DNA of 64,000 nucleotides from Pelagicoccus sp. SDUM812005 (GTDB taxonomy: Bacteria; Verrucomicrobiota; Verrucomicrobiia; Opitutales; Opitutaceae), in assembly GCF_031127875.1 (NCBI RefSeq), contig NZ_JARXIA010000019.1:95387-159386 (forward strand). The letters are read 5' to 3'. Made by a program: the position numbers and the translations under genes. Positions 28,118-36,578 of the stretch are shown piece after piece (the first letter of the stretch is position 1; the number at the start of each line of letters is the position of its first letter). The notes below the pieces were generated by a model. The model searched no databases and was not told where the DNA came from. It was given only the letters and a program-made list of their open reading frames with translations.

Positions 28118-29518
28118 CTAGAACTTTACGGAAAGCTCCGAGGTGAATCCGTCGAAGCCTTTGCCGATTTGACCGCCGGAGTTGGCGCCTTCATCTTGGT
28201 CCACGTATTCGAACTTCAGGAGCGTTCTGTCATTGATCCAGTAACCCGCTGCGACCTGGAGGCGCTCGGCGGTATTGTTTGATTGGGAAATAAGGTCCGA
28301 TGTGTTTTCAGCTTCGGCGTAGCGAGCGGCAACGTAGAACTTTTCCGGAACCAGGTACTGTTGGGCTTCTAAGATGTAGTATTCTACGGACGAGTTCCCG
28401 CGTACCACGTACATGGCGTCATGGGTGGTCCCGTTGGGATCTACAACTCCATCGGTTCCGAAGTAAGTGATGCCAGGGACGGCGTTGCCCGCGGTATCTG
28501 CGAAGGTGTAGTCGTCGGATGATTCGCCTATCATGAAGATGAGGCTGGTGTTCGGGGTCGGCTGGTAGGCCAGGTTCAGCTGCAGGATCGACTGGTCGAG
28601 TCCGGGCAAGGCTCCGATATGGGTGTCGCGTTCGCTCGATCCGGATGCGGAAAAGTTATAGTTGTCTCCATCGCCGAAACGGTAGTTGGTAGTCGTGACA
28701 CCAGCGAGACTCGCGAGGCCGCCAGCGAAGGTCAGCTGGTCGCCCTGGTTGGCCTGGAACATATTCAAGCCGGCCTTGAAGCCGCCGGCGAACTCCAGCG
28801 TACCTTGAAGCCGGTAGTTGTAGCCACGATTGTCCTGGAAGGCTTCGCCGAAGCTCGAGGTCGTGACGTGTCCTGCCAAGTTGTAGCCGGTAATGGGACC
28901 GCCGTCGTCGAGCGTCTTGCTGTAGCTCAACTGAACGCCGTTCTCCGCGGTTGCGTAGTCGATCATGCCATTGCCGATGAGGGCGTTGCCCTGATTGTCG
29001 GCCCCGTCTTGGAAGCCCTTGAACTGGAAGGGGGCGGCGCCGATGTTTCCGATGCGGAGGGTAAGGTCGGCGTCGTCCTGCTCGGAGTTCGTCAGGCCGA
29101 AGAGGTCAAACTCGATCCCTGCGAAATCCTGGTGGAAAGCGAAGTCGCGATCGCCGTTGTTGCCGAAGTCGTTCGGTTCTTCGGCGATATCGACGTCTGC
29201 CGTGATATGCTCGTTGATATGGAACTTGAGTTGCAAGTTGAGCCTTAGCCGCCCGAAGCCGTCGGATTGGACTTCGTCCTCGGGACGGAAGGCGCCGGCC
29301 TTGGCCTGGATCGCCTGGTAGTTTTGCAGAGCCAGGAAATTGATTTCGGCGCGACCATCCAGCCACGAGTTGACTTGCCCTGCCGGTACGTAGGCAGGAG
29401 CTGATTTGCTTAGCTTTTCCGCCTGTAGGCCGAAGGGAGCCGAGGCGGCTAGGACTGCGGCCAGTCCGGTAGCGTAGGCGAGTTTGCTCTTATGGTTCTG
29501 TGTTTTTTGTGTAGTCAT
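28118..29518 (-). CDS. Outer-membrane beta-barrel protein, porin-like
   Basis: The 466-residue product has a signal peptide (KLAYATGLAAVLAASAPFGLQA after a polar N-terminus) and then alternating amphipathic strands throughout, such as GRLRLNLQLKFHINEHITADVDIAE, YNYRLQGTLEFAGGFKAGLNMF and RLQVAAGYWINDRTLLKFEYVDQ. It ends in SELSVKF, a C-terminal aromatic residue typical of proteins inserted by the BAM complex. It resembles phosphate-selective-porin-like and alginate-porin-like barrels but carries no decisive motif. As this locus has no SusC/D pair, it is a candidate route for oligosaccharides or mannitol across the outer membrane. It lies 138 bases after the mannitol dehydrogenase gene on the same strand, perhaps with its own promoter. 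Confidence 0.8.
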   Translation of the reverse strand: MTTQKTQNHKSKLAYATGLAAVLAASAPFGLQAEKLSKSAPAYVPAGQVNSWLDGRAEINFLALQNYQAIQAKAGAFRPEDEVQSDGFGRLRLNLQLKFHINEHITADVDIAEEPNDFGNNGDRDFAFHQDFAGIEFDLFGLTNSEQDDADLTLRIGNIGAAPFQFKGFQDGADNQGNALIGNGMIDYATAENGVQLSYSKTLDDGGPITGYNLAGHVTTSSFGEAFQDNRGYNYRLQGTLEFAGGFKAGLNMFQANQGDQLTFAGGLASLAGVTTTNYRFGDGDNYNFSASGSSERDTHIGALPGLDQSILQLNLAYQPTPNTSLIFMIGESSDDYTFADTAGNAVPGITYFGTDGVVDPNGTTHDAMYVVRGNSSVEYYILEAQQYLVPEKFYVAARYAEAENTSDLISQSNNTAERLQVAAGYWINDRTLLKFEYVDQDEGANSGGQIGKGFDGFTSELSVKF

Positions 29519-29656
29519 ATTTCGATCTGTTAAGGTTGCGGGTGTGTTGGTTTTACGTGTTGGAAATTGGGTATCGATCGTTGGCTTTAGGCATGGCGGT
29601 AGCGTTACGCTTGCAGAGTAGCGTCGCGGTGTTCGGGAAGGGGGGGAGCAAGCGGG

Positions 29657-31159
29657 TTATTCGCGGGCGAAGAGCTGGGCTTGCATTAGCCTGGCGATGT
29701 CCGGGCTTTCGTAGAGTTCGCCCAGCAATTTACTGTATACATCGGTAAAGGTTTCGTTTTGGGCGAGCTCCCCAAAAACGGGTTTTAGTTTGAGGAAAGA
29801 GAGCTTGTTCTTGGAGGATGCCGATGCTGCCTTGTGCAGCTCTTCCTGCATCGCGTCTACGATTTCAAGTGCCTCGCCCTGTCTATCGGTACCTTTGTCG
29901 GAGTAGAAGCACCACGCGGCGATTACGAGGGCTGAGTATTCGATACTGCCGCCGCGTTGCAGGTTTTCGTGGATCGTGGGAATGATAAACTTCGGCAGCT
30001 TCGATGAGCTCTCGAGGCAGATGCGGGCCAGGCTATCTTTGATATTAGGATTCCCGAATCGTTCGATCAATGAGTCTTTATACTTGTCGAGGTCGATACC
30101 CTGTACCGGGTCGAGCACGGGCGTTACCTCGAAATCCATGAAGCGCCGCAAGTAGGCTTTGAAAAGCGGGTCCGCGATGCAGCCGTCTATAGTTTTATGG
30201 CCATGGAGGGAGCCCAGCATGCCTAGCACGGAATGTCCCGCGTTGAGCAGGCGCAGCTTCATCGTCTCGTAGGGCGAAACGTCCTTCACGAACTGGGCCC
30301 CCACGGATTCCCATTGTGGCCGTCCCGCGGAGAACGTGTCCTCGATGACCCATTGGCAAAAGGGTTCGCAGGTGACTGGCCACTGGTCGATGACGCCGAT
30401 TTCGCTTTTGAGCGTTTCGATATCGGCTGCGGTAGTGACAGGAGTGATACGGTCTACCATGGCGTTGGGAAAGCAAACTTCATCCTCTATCCATGCGGCG
30501 AGCGTTGGGTCTTGCTTTCGGGCGAAGGCCAGAAGCATTTTCCGGGTCATGTCCCCGTTGTGCTGGATATTGTCGCAGGATTGTACCGTGAACGGCGGAA
30601 GGCCAGCGGCGCGGCACTTCCTGAGTCCTTCCGTTAGGAAGCCGAAAACGGTGCGCGGGGCGCTAGGATTTGCCAGATCCTTCTTCACCTCGGGATTCTT
30701 GAAATCGAAATCGCCGGTCGCCGGATTGAAGTTATACCCGCCCTCGGTGATGGTGAGCGATACGATCTTCGTTTCCTTGCTCGCCATTCTGTCGGTTACG
30801 GCGGCTGGATCGTCGCACCCGAGCATGAAGTCTATAATGGACCCGATGACTCGATTTTCGACCTGTCCACCCGGATGCTTTACGATCACCGTATATAGGT
30901 AGTCTTGGAGCTTCAGTACGTCTGCGATCTTGCGATCCGCTTGACGCAGGCCCACGCCGCATATTCCCCAATCGGTGGCGCCGGTGGATCCTAGGAGCTC
31001 GTCGGTATACCAGGCTTGGTGGGAGCGATGGAACCCGCCCACGCCGATGTGCATGATGCCGGCCCTAAGCCGCTTGCGATCGTAGGTCGGACGGATAACC
31101 GAGTCTGGCAGATTGCCCAGGTTATCCTGGCTAAGGGGGAGGGGTGTATGGGGGGTCAT
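29657..31159 (-). CDS. Mannitol 2-dehydrogenase family polyol dehydrogenase
   Basis: The 500-residue protein is full length for the long-chain mannitol dehydrogenase family. It opens with IMHIGVGGFHRSHQAWYTDEL (the NAD-binding Gly-rich loop), has TITEGGYNFNPATGDFD and DNIQHNGDM, and the catalytic segment KLRLLNAGHSVLGMLG with the conserved Lys, Asn and His. Members oxidise D-mannitol to D-fructose, D-arabinitol to xylulose, or reduce fructuronate; length and the fructokinase at the other end of the operon favour mannitol. It is the last gene of a minus-strand operon: kinase, binding protein, ATPase, permease, cytidylate-kinase-like protein, dehydrogenase. Fructuronate reductase is the main alternative. 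Confidence 0.85.
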   Translation of the reverse strand: MTPHTPLPLSQDNLGNLPDSVIRPTYDRKRLRAGIMHIGVGGFHRSHQAWYTDELLGSTGATDWGICGVGLRQADRKIADVLKLQDYLYTVIVKHPGGQVENRVIGSIIDFMLGCDDPAAVTDRMASKETKIVSLTITEGGYNFNPATGDFDFKNPEVKKDLANPSAPRTVFGFLTEGLRKCRAAGLPPFTVQSCDNIQHNGDMTRKMLLAFARKQDPTLAAWIEDEVCFPNAMVDRITPVTTAADIETLKSEIGVIDQWPVTCEPFCQWVIEDTFSAGRPQWESVGAQFVKDVSPYETMKLRLLNAGHSVLGMLGSLHGHKTIDGCIADPLFKAYLRRFMDFEVTPVLDPVQGIDLDKYKDSLIERFGNPNIKDSLARICLESSSKLPKFIIPTIHENLQRGGSIEYSALVIAAWCFYSDKGTDRQGEALEIVDAMQEELHKAASASSKNKLSFLKLKPVFGELAQNETFTDVYSKLLGELYESPDIARLMQAQLFARE

Positions 31160-31196
31160 GGCGGTTGTTTTCGAAAGCTCGGTGGCTTGTTTCGAT

Positions 31197-31850
31197 TTAG
31201 ATCCGACGTTCCAAAGCGTAGTTTATCGCGTCGAGCAGAGTTGGGTCTACCTGTATGGTTGCAGCGGACTTCCCGTCTTTTGCGGTGTCCGCGGATTCGA
31301 ATAAGCGCGCCGTCTCGAGGATCCAATTTTCGGCGGTTTCGTCTGGAAGGATGCTGGTGTTCACGACTAGGTCGAAGTCAGTCGCATCGCAGCATTTCTG
31401 GTTGTAGAACATTTTCACGAACTTCATTCGCGCCTTGTCGTCGTCTGCTACGAAGGCTTCGATGTCCTTGCGTTGTGAACTTGCTTGGCGTTCCATCATT
31501 CGCAGGACGCGAGTCGGGAAGGATGCTTGTATCCGTACCTTCATTACGTCGGAGTATTTGCTGAGGGCCGAGTAGGCTCCTCGAGCAAGGATTACGGTGC
31601 GGCCTCGATGGGCGAGAGCGCTCATCGTGTCGTTCATCATCGAGATGGTCTGCAGGTTTTTCGAATTTGCCAGGTCCCAAATGTTTGGGGTGGAGGTGTA
31701 GAGCTTTCCGAAACGGGTAAGCCCATACTGTTCTAAGGTCGCTTGCAGGACGGACTTGTCTACGAGGTCGTATCCCAGTCTCTCCGCGACCCGTTTGGCG
31801 ATCGTGCCTGCGTTGCTTCCGATAAGCCTAGATATCGCTATCGTTTTCAT
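31197..31850 (-). CDS. Cytidylate-kinase-like P-loop protein in polyol operon
   Basis: The 217-residue protein matches the cytidylate kinase-like family: it opens MKTIAISRLIGSNAGTIAKRVAERLGY (P-loop region), then YDLVDKSVL, RTVILARGAYSAL and RMMERQASS, with the Cys-Asp-x-x-Asp-Phe-Asp-Leu-Val-Val-Asn stretch seen in the family. A ribosome site AAGGAG lies eight bases before ATG 31850. True cytidylate kinase is usually encoded elsewhere with ribosomal genes, so this paralogue probably has another substrate. It sits between the ABC permease and the mannitol dehydrogenase in one operon (gaps 53 and 37 bases), implying a role in use or control of the imported sugar or polyol. The substrate is unknown. 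Confidence 0.8.
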   Translation of the reverse strand: MKTIAISRLIGSNAGTIAKRVAERLGYDLVDKSVLQATLEQYGLTRFGKLYTSTPNIWDLANSKNLQTISMMNDTMSALAHRGRTVILARGAYSALSKYSDVMKVRIQASFPTRVLRMMERQASSQRKDIEAFVADDDKARMKFVKMFYNQKCCDATDFDLVVNTSILPDETAENWILETARLFESADTAKDGKSAATIQVDPTLLDAINYALERRI

Positions 31851-31903
31851 AGGTTTGCTCTCCTTGTTTTGCTGTTGCTAAGCGTGGACTGATGAGCGCA
31901 GCC

Positions 31904-32872
31904 CTAGTGGGCCTTGCGGTGCTGCAGGCAGTCGAAGGCGACCGCTACCATGAGGACCACGCCTTTGATCACCATCTGGGAAAACTGCGTGACGTTCATG
32001 AGGACGAGTCCGTTGCTGAGGACGCCTAGGATGAGGACACCCGCGACGACATTGGAGATTCGTCCGAATCCGCCCGTGACGCTGACGCCGCCGAGAACGC
32101 AGGCTGTTAGGATGTCGAACTCCAGGCCTTTTCCAGCTAGCACCTGGGCGGAGTTCGTTCTCGAAAGGATCACGATGCCAGCGAGACCAGCGAAGAATCC
32201 AGAAAGCGAATACACGAGGTACTTGACGTTCTTGACTTTGATGCCCGATAGCTTGGCTGCTTCCTCGTTGCCGCCTACCGCGTAGAAGTAGCGTCCGAAA
32301 TAGGTTTTGTTCAGGATGAAGGCCCCGATTGCCAGGATGACGATCATGATGATGACTGGAATGGGGATGGGGCCGAGGTAGCCTTGCCCGATGATTGCGA
32401 AGGACGCCGGGAACCCGTAGATCGGTAGACCTTTGCAAATGAGGTAGGCTAGGCCTTCGACGATGATCATCATTGCCAAGGTTACGATGAGCGGTGGCAT
32501 GTTGATGTTAGCGATGATCCATCCGTTGAGGAAACCGATGAAGGTCGCCATGCTCAGGGCTAGGCCGATTGCCAGAACGGGATTTAGACCTGCATTGACC
32601 ATGCACCAGCCTCCGACAATATTGACTAAAGTTATATTGGACCCCACGGACAGGTCGATGCCGCCCAGCAGCAGTACGAAAGCGAAGCCAACTGCTGCGA
32701 TGCCGAGCATGGATACTTGCCGGGCGACGTTGAGCAGGTTGTTGCTGACTAAGAAGTTTTCGGAGGCGATGGAGAAGAAAAAGACGAGTAGCAGAAGTAC
32801 GACGTAGATTCCGTTTCGCTTTGCGAATTCGACCGCGTTGGCGGTTCCCTTTAGTTTGTCAAGATATTCCAT
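31904..32872 (-). CDS. ABC sugar/polyol importer permease, ribose (CUT2) type
   Basis: The 322-residue inner-membrane protein has eight to ten hydrophobic segments and the CUT2 permease signatures: LLGGIDLSVGSNITL, GFLNGWIIANINMPPLIVTLAMM, YAVGGNEEAAKLSGI (the coupling loop to the ATPase) and VLGGVSVTGGFGRI. It should form the pore of the importer with the ATPase and binding protein encoded directly upstream (11-base gap to the ATPase gene). A clear AGGAG ribosome site precedes ATG 32872. Context points to mannitol or a related polyol as cargo. Confidence 0.92.
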   Translation of the reverse strand: MEYLDKLKGTANAVEFAKRNGIYVVLLLLVFFFSIASENFLVSNNLLNVARQVSMLGIAAVGFAFVLLLGGIDLSVGSNITLVNIVGGWCMVNAGLNPVLAIGLALSMATFIGFLNGWIIANINMPPLIVTLAMMIIVEGLAYLICKGLPIYGFPASFAIIGQGYLGPIPIPVIIMIVILAIGAFILNKTYFGRYFYAVGGNEEAAKLSGIKVKNVKYLVYSLSGFFAGLAGIVILSRTNSAQVLAGKGLEFDILTACVLGGVSVTGGFGRISNVVAGVLILGVLSNGLVLMNVTQFSQMVIKGVVLMVAVAFDCLQHRKAH

Positions 32873-32883
32873 TGTTGAGTCTC

Positions 32884-34362
32884 CTATTTCTGTGAAGCGA
32901 AATTCATTATCGTTTCCTGTTTAAAATCTTTCCTGTTCAGTTCTCCCGAAATTTTGCCTTCGCAAAGCACGATAATGCGATCCGACATGCCCATGACCTC
33001 CTCCATTTCCGATGATATCATCAGCACCGCTTTACCTGATTCGACGAGGGAGTTTACGAGGGTGTAGATTTCCGACTTGGCTCCGACGTCGATTCCGCGA
33101 GTGGGTTCGTCGAAGATGACCAGTTCGGGCTCGGAGGCTAGCCAGCGAGCGATAATAACTTTTTGTTGGTTGCCGCCGCTCAGGTTCTTTATCTTCTGCT
33201 CAATAGAGGGAGTCTTGATGCGAATCGATTCTCTGTAGGAGTTGGCGATTCGCTTTTCCTCCTTCTTGTCGACGACCATGAACTTGGAAATCCTTTCCAG
33301 TATGGCCATGCTGGTATTGGTCCTGATGTCCATTTCGAGCAGGGCGCCCTTTCCCTTTCTGTCTTCGGGGACGAGGGCGATTCCGGAGTCGATCGCGTCT
33401 CTCGGGGTTTTCGGATTTATTTCCTTGCCGTTCAGGCGGATGGTTCCGCCGGTCTTTCTGGCTGCTCCGAAGAGCAGTTCGGCCGTCTCCGTTCGTCCTG
33501 CCCCGATCAGGCCGGCGAAGCCGAGGACCTCTCCCTTTCTGATTTGGAAGCTTGTATCATGAACGCCATTACCCGATAGGTTTTGCACATCTAGCAGGAC
33601 CTCGTCCGATATGCAGTCCTTGCGCGCTGGATACGTTTCCTTCAGCTCTCGTCCGACCATGAGCTTTACGAGGTCGTCCATGTTGGTATCGCTCGTCTTT
33701 ACCGTTGCGATCTTGTGTCCGTCGCGGAGAACGGTGATGCGCTCGGTGAGCCTGAAGATTTCCTCCATGCGGTGCGAAATATAAATAACGGTTACGCCGG
33801 TCTTCTTTAGCTTCTCAACCATCACGTAGAGGCGCTCCGCTTCCGCTGAGGTGAGGGGAGCGGAGGGTTCGTCCATGATCAGGATCTTCGCGTTTTGCGA
33901 CAGCGCCTTCGCAATCTCCACGAGCTGCTGGTAGCCGACCGTCAAGCTGCTGACCAAGGCGTTCGGATCGATGTCGATATTGAATTGCTCGAATATCTTG
34001 GCGGATTCGCGAACCATGGCCTTTCGATCGATAGTGATCCCTTTGCGGATTGCCCGCCCGAGGAAAATGTTTTCTGCGACCGAAAGCTCTCCGACTAGGT
34101 TGAACTCTTGATAGATTACTCCGATCCCTTTCTGTTCGGAGAGTTGGGGAGTGAGCGAGGAGAACTCTTCGCCTTCGACGGCTATCAAACCTTCGTCCGG
34201 GATGACCGCTCCGGTGCAGCTCTTGATTAAGGTCGATTTTCCCGCCCCGTTTTCACCAACCAAGGCGTGGGCTTCTCCTTTGACGAAGTCGATGCTGACG
34301 TCGTTGAGCGCGATGACGCCCGGGTATTTTTTCGTGATATTCTTTAATTGTAGAATATTCAT
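32884..34362 (-). CDS. ABC sugar/polyol importer ATPase, two-domain CUT2 type
   Basis: The 492-residue protein has two ATP-binding domains. The first has a complete Walker A (GENGAGKST, about residue 37-45), signature LTVGYQQLVEIAKAL and Walker B ILIMDEPSAPL. The second has the degenerate P-loop GFAGLIGAGRTETAEL, usual for this group, signature LSGGNQQKVIIARWL and LVIFDEPTRGIDVGAKSE. It powers uptake with the adjacent permease and binding protein. About 120 bases separate it from the binding-protein gene; this gap contains GC-rich inverted stretches that could set different expression levels for binding protein and ATPase, but no clear terminator. Confidence 0.93.
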   Translation of the reverse strand: MNILQLKNITKKYPGVIALNDVSIDFVKGEAHALVGENGAGKSTLIKSCTGAVIPDEGLIAVEGEEFSSLTPQLSEQKGIGVIYQEFNLVGELSVAENIFLGRAIRKGITIDRKAMVRESAKIFEQFNIDIDPNALVSSLTVGYQQLVEIAKALSQNAKILIMDEPSAPLTSAEAERLYVMVEKLKKTGVTVIYISHRMEEIFRLTERITVLRDGHKIATVKTSDTNMDDLVKLMVGRELKETYPARKDCISDEVLLDVQNLSGNGVHDTSFQIRKGEVLGFAGLIGAGRTETAELLFGAARKTGGTIRLNGKEINPKTPRDAIDSGIALVPEDRKGKGALLEMDIRTNTSMAILERISKFMVVDKKEEKRIANSYRESIRIKTPSIEQKIKNLSGGNQQKVIIARWLASEPELVIFDEPTRGIDVGAKSEIYTLVNSLVESGKAVLMISSEMEEVMGMSDRIIVLCEGKISGELNRKDFKQETIMNFASQK

Positions 34363-34481
34363 TTTTGAGGTGATTAAGGGGTTAGGTTCAGCGTCACGTT
34401 CTTTATAATAAGGGGACTCGCCGCATGAGTGAAGCGGTCAAGTCGCGCTTGAGTGAGTAGGGGGGGCTTGAGGGTGCTAAG

Positions 34482-35441
34482 CTATTTTCCTAGGTATTCG
34501 GTTACGTTTTCCTTGGTCACTGGAATGAGCTTACGGTAGATTTCCTTTTGCTCGATGGGTTCTCCCGAGGTTAGTTTCGTGACCATTGCCCAGATGGCGT
34601 CGGCGATGTCCTTGTTGGTACCGGTAACCGTTACACTCATTCTGACTCCTTCGCCATTTATCATGGCAGATAGTTCGGGCTGGGTGGCGTCTGCGGCGAA
34701 GATTCCAAAGTCGTCGGTGATCTTGTTCGCGGCCTTGGCAGCCTCGTTTGCCCCCACTGATCCGCCGCCTCCGATAGAGCAGACGACCTTTACGTTGGGG
34801 TGGGATTGGAAAACCGTTTCCATCTTGGAGATGCCTTCCGCAGGATTGATAGCGCTGGTTTCCGCCACGATCTTGGCCTTAGGGGCTAGCTTCACGATGG
34901 CGTCGCGAATGCCGTTTCCGCGTTCCAGTAGAATCGGCAATTGCGGGTAGTTGAGGATGGCCACTTCCGCAGTGCCGCCGAGCTTTTCGTTTATCCATTT
35001 CGCGGCGTGCTCTCCGATGGTGTAGCCGAGGTGGTGGTTGTCGATAAGCCACGCGAGGTCGGCATTCTCGAGATTGTCGTCCCATGCGATGACCTTGATG
35101 CCGGCGGCTCGAGCTTGCTTGAGGGCGAATTCGACGCCGGCTGGATCGGCCGGGTGGACGATCAGCACGTCTACTCCGCTCGAGATGAAGTTTTCGATTT
35201 GGGTGATTTGCTTCCCTGCGTTGCTTTCGCAGGAGACGAAGCTCATGCTTCCGCCCTGGGCTTTGACCTCCTTGGCAATGGCTTGGCAGTAGCCCGCCCA
35301 TGTTGGATTGCTCAAATCCTGGACAGTCATGCCGATTTTTACCTTGCTTCCGCCCGCTGCGGAATCGTCGCTCTTGGAACTGCAGCCAACGAAGGCGAAT
35401 CCCGCTAGAAGTACCAATAGTCCTATAATCTTATTTTTCAT
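34482..35441 (-). CDS. ABC sugar/polyol-binding lipoprotein, ribose-binding type
   Basis: The 319-residue product has a lipoprotein signal with lipobox FVGC (Cys20) followed by a Ser/Asp-rich linker and a type I periplasmic-binding fold: KIGMTVQDLSNPTWAGYCQAI, GVDVLIVHPADPAGVEFALK, IKVIAWDDNLENADLAW, VVCSIGGGGSVGANEAAKA. It captures the cargo and delivers it to the permease. It is preceded by the fructokinase gene with an 83-base gap that includes an AT-rich stretch (35443-35466), possibly an internal promoter. The cargo is inferred to be mannitol or a close polyol from the rest of the operon. Confidence 0.92.
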   Translation of the reverse strand: MKNKIIGLLVLLAGFAFVGCSSKSDDSAAGGSKVKIGMTVQDLSNPTWAGYCQAIAKEVKAQGGSMSFVSCESNAGKQITQIENFISSGVDVLIVHPADPAGVEFALKQARAAGIKVIAWDDNLENADLAWLIDNHHLGYTIGEHAAKWINEKLGGTAEVAILNYPQLPILLERGNGIRDAIVKLAPKAKIVAETSAINPAEGISKMETVFQSHPNVKVVCSIGGGGSVGANEAAKAANKITDDFGIFAADATQPELSAMINGEGVRMSVTVTGTNKDIADAIWAMVTKLTSGEPIEQKEIYRKLIPVTKENVTEYLGK

Positions 35442-35524
35442 ATTATATACGGTTATATTTAACGTTGTTTCTCTCTCGGCGGAGAGAGTTCTAAAAACGT
35501 GGGGTAAAGTGAGGTATTGTATGT

Positions 35525-36418
35525 TTAAGCGAAGGCTCGCTTGCCGGTCAGGTTAGCCGGGAGTTCTGGGGTGGCTCCCATTTGGGTGCATACGTAGGCT
35601 GCGACTTCGTTCGCGAACTGGTTGACCTTGTCGAGTGGCTTGCCGAGGAGCAGTCCCATGCATAGGGTTGCCGTAAAGGAATCGCCGGCGCCTACAGTGT
35701 CGAGGACGGGACCTTCGCATCCTGCAAAGTCGCTGCTTTCGCCTGGTCCGAGCAATAGGCTGCCGTGGGGGCCGCGTGTATAGGCGATAAGGCGCAGGTC
35801 GTACCGTTCGATCAGTTGTCGGAGCTGTTTTTCTACGTTGCCACGGAGGCCGAACAAGTCAGCTAGCACGGGAAGCTCTTCGTCGCTTAGCTTCAGGATG
35901 TTAGCCAAGTCTAGCGATTCGGAAAGCGTTTCTTGGGAATAGAACGGAGGGCGCAGGTTGACGTCGAAAATGCGCAAGCTGTCATCTCGCATTTGGCGAA
36001 TGAAGGAATGTATCGTTTTTTTAGATACAGAGGATCTTTGCGAGAGGGAGCCGAAACAAGCGGCGTGCAAACTTCCGGCGAGATCTTTTATTTCGGGAGA
36101 GAAGGGGATGTGGTCCCAAGCGACGTGTTCGTGAATCTGGTAGGTTGGTTTGCCGGCTTTTAGTACGACATCGACCTTGCCGGTAGGGTACTTTGAGCTC
36201 TCCTTCACGTAGGCGCCGGCCAGTCCGAGTTTTTCAAGTTGCGCCTTTATCTCCGTGCCGAGCTCATCCATGCCGATACAGCTCACGGCAAAGGCGGTTG
36301 CTCCCAGTTGTTGCGTGTGGTGGGCGAAATTAGCCGGGGCGCCGCCGAGGCGCTTGTGGTTTGGAAAGATATCCCAAAGGAGTTCTCCGATACCGGCTAC
36401 TGTAAACTGTTCGAGCAT
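35525..36418 (-). CDS. PfkB-family sugar kinase, probable fructokinase
   Basis: The 297-residue protein has the PfkB-family N-terminus GIGELLWDIFPNHKRLGGAPANFAHH and the C-terminal signature DTVGAGDSFTATL with the catalytic Asp, plus NLRPPFYS and LSDEEL. The short length and GELLWD...GGAPANFA pattern are those of bacterial fructokinases. With a mannitol 2-dehydrogenase in the same operon it would phosphorylate the fructose produced. It is the first gene of the minus-strand transport operon and is divergent from the GntR-LacI hybrid regulator across about 150 bases. Confidence 0.85.
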   Translation of the reverse strand: MLEQFTVAGIGELLWDIFPNHKRLGGAPANFAHHTQQLGATAFAVSCIGMDELGTEIKAQLEKLGLAGAYVKESSKYPTGKVDVVLKAGKPTYQIHEHVAWDHIPFSPEIKDLAGSLHAACFGSLSQRSSVSKKTIHSFIRQMRDDSLRIFDVNLRPPFYSQETLSESLDLANILKLSDEELPVLADLFGLRGNVEKQLRQLIERYDLRLIAYTRGPHGSLLLGPGESSDFAGCEGPVLDTVGAGDSFTATLCMGLLLGKPLDKVNQFANEVAAYVCTQMGATPELPANLTGKRAFA

Positions 36419-36553
36419 GGGGGGGAAGGAAGGGGCTGCGTTTTCTTGGGGGGGGCGGTGCTTGCTGGAGCGAAGCGACGATTGAAGCCTCTCCGTTCTG
36501 CTAAAAAAGTGAAACCAAAAGGCAAAAGAACGCTTGCAAAAGGATTACAAATA

Positions 36554-36578
36554 AATGACAAAGTGTGTATGAGTCATT
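36554..36578. promoter_or_regulatory. AATGAC-N13-GTCATT inverted repeat over the regulator start
   Basis: Six-base arms flank 13 bases that include the ATG of the GntR-LacI hybrid regulator (36569). It may be an autoregulatory operator for that protein or the divergent transport operon. Short arms make this weak. Confidence 0.3.

Noticed and set aside
29601..29611. AGCGTTACGCT palindrome before the barrel gene
   Set aside because: Only five-base arms and no second copy seen; chance occurrence is likely.
36399..36408. TGTAAACTG, resembling part of the operator word
   Set aside because: It lies inside the first codons of the fructokinase gene and lacks the TTACACTG core, so I do not count it.
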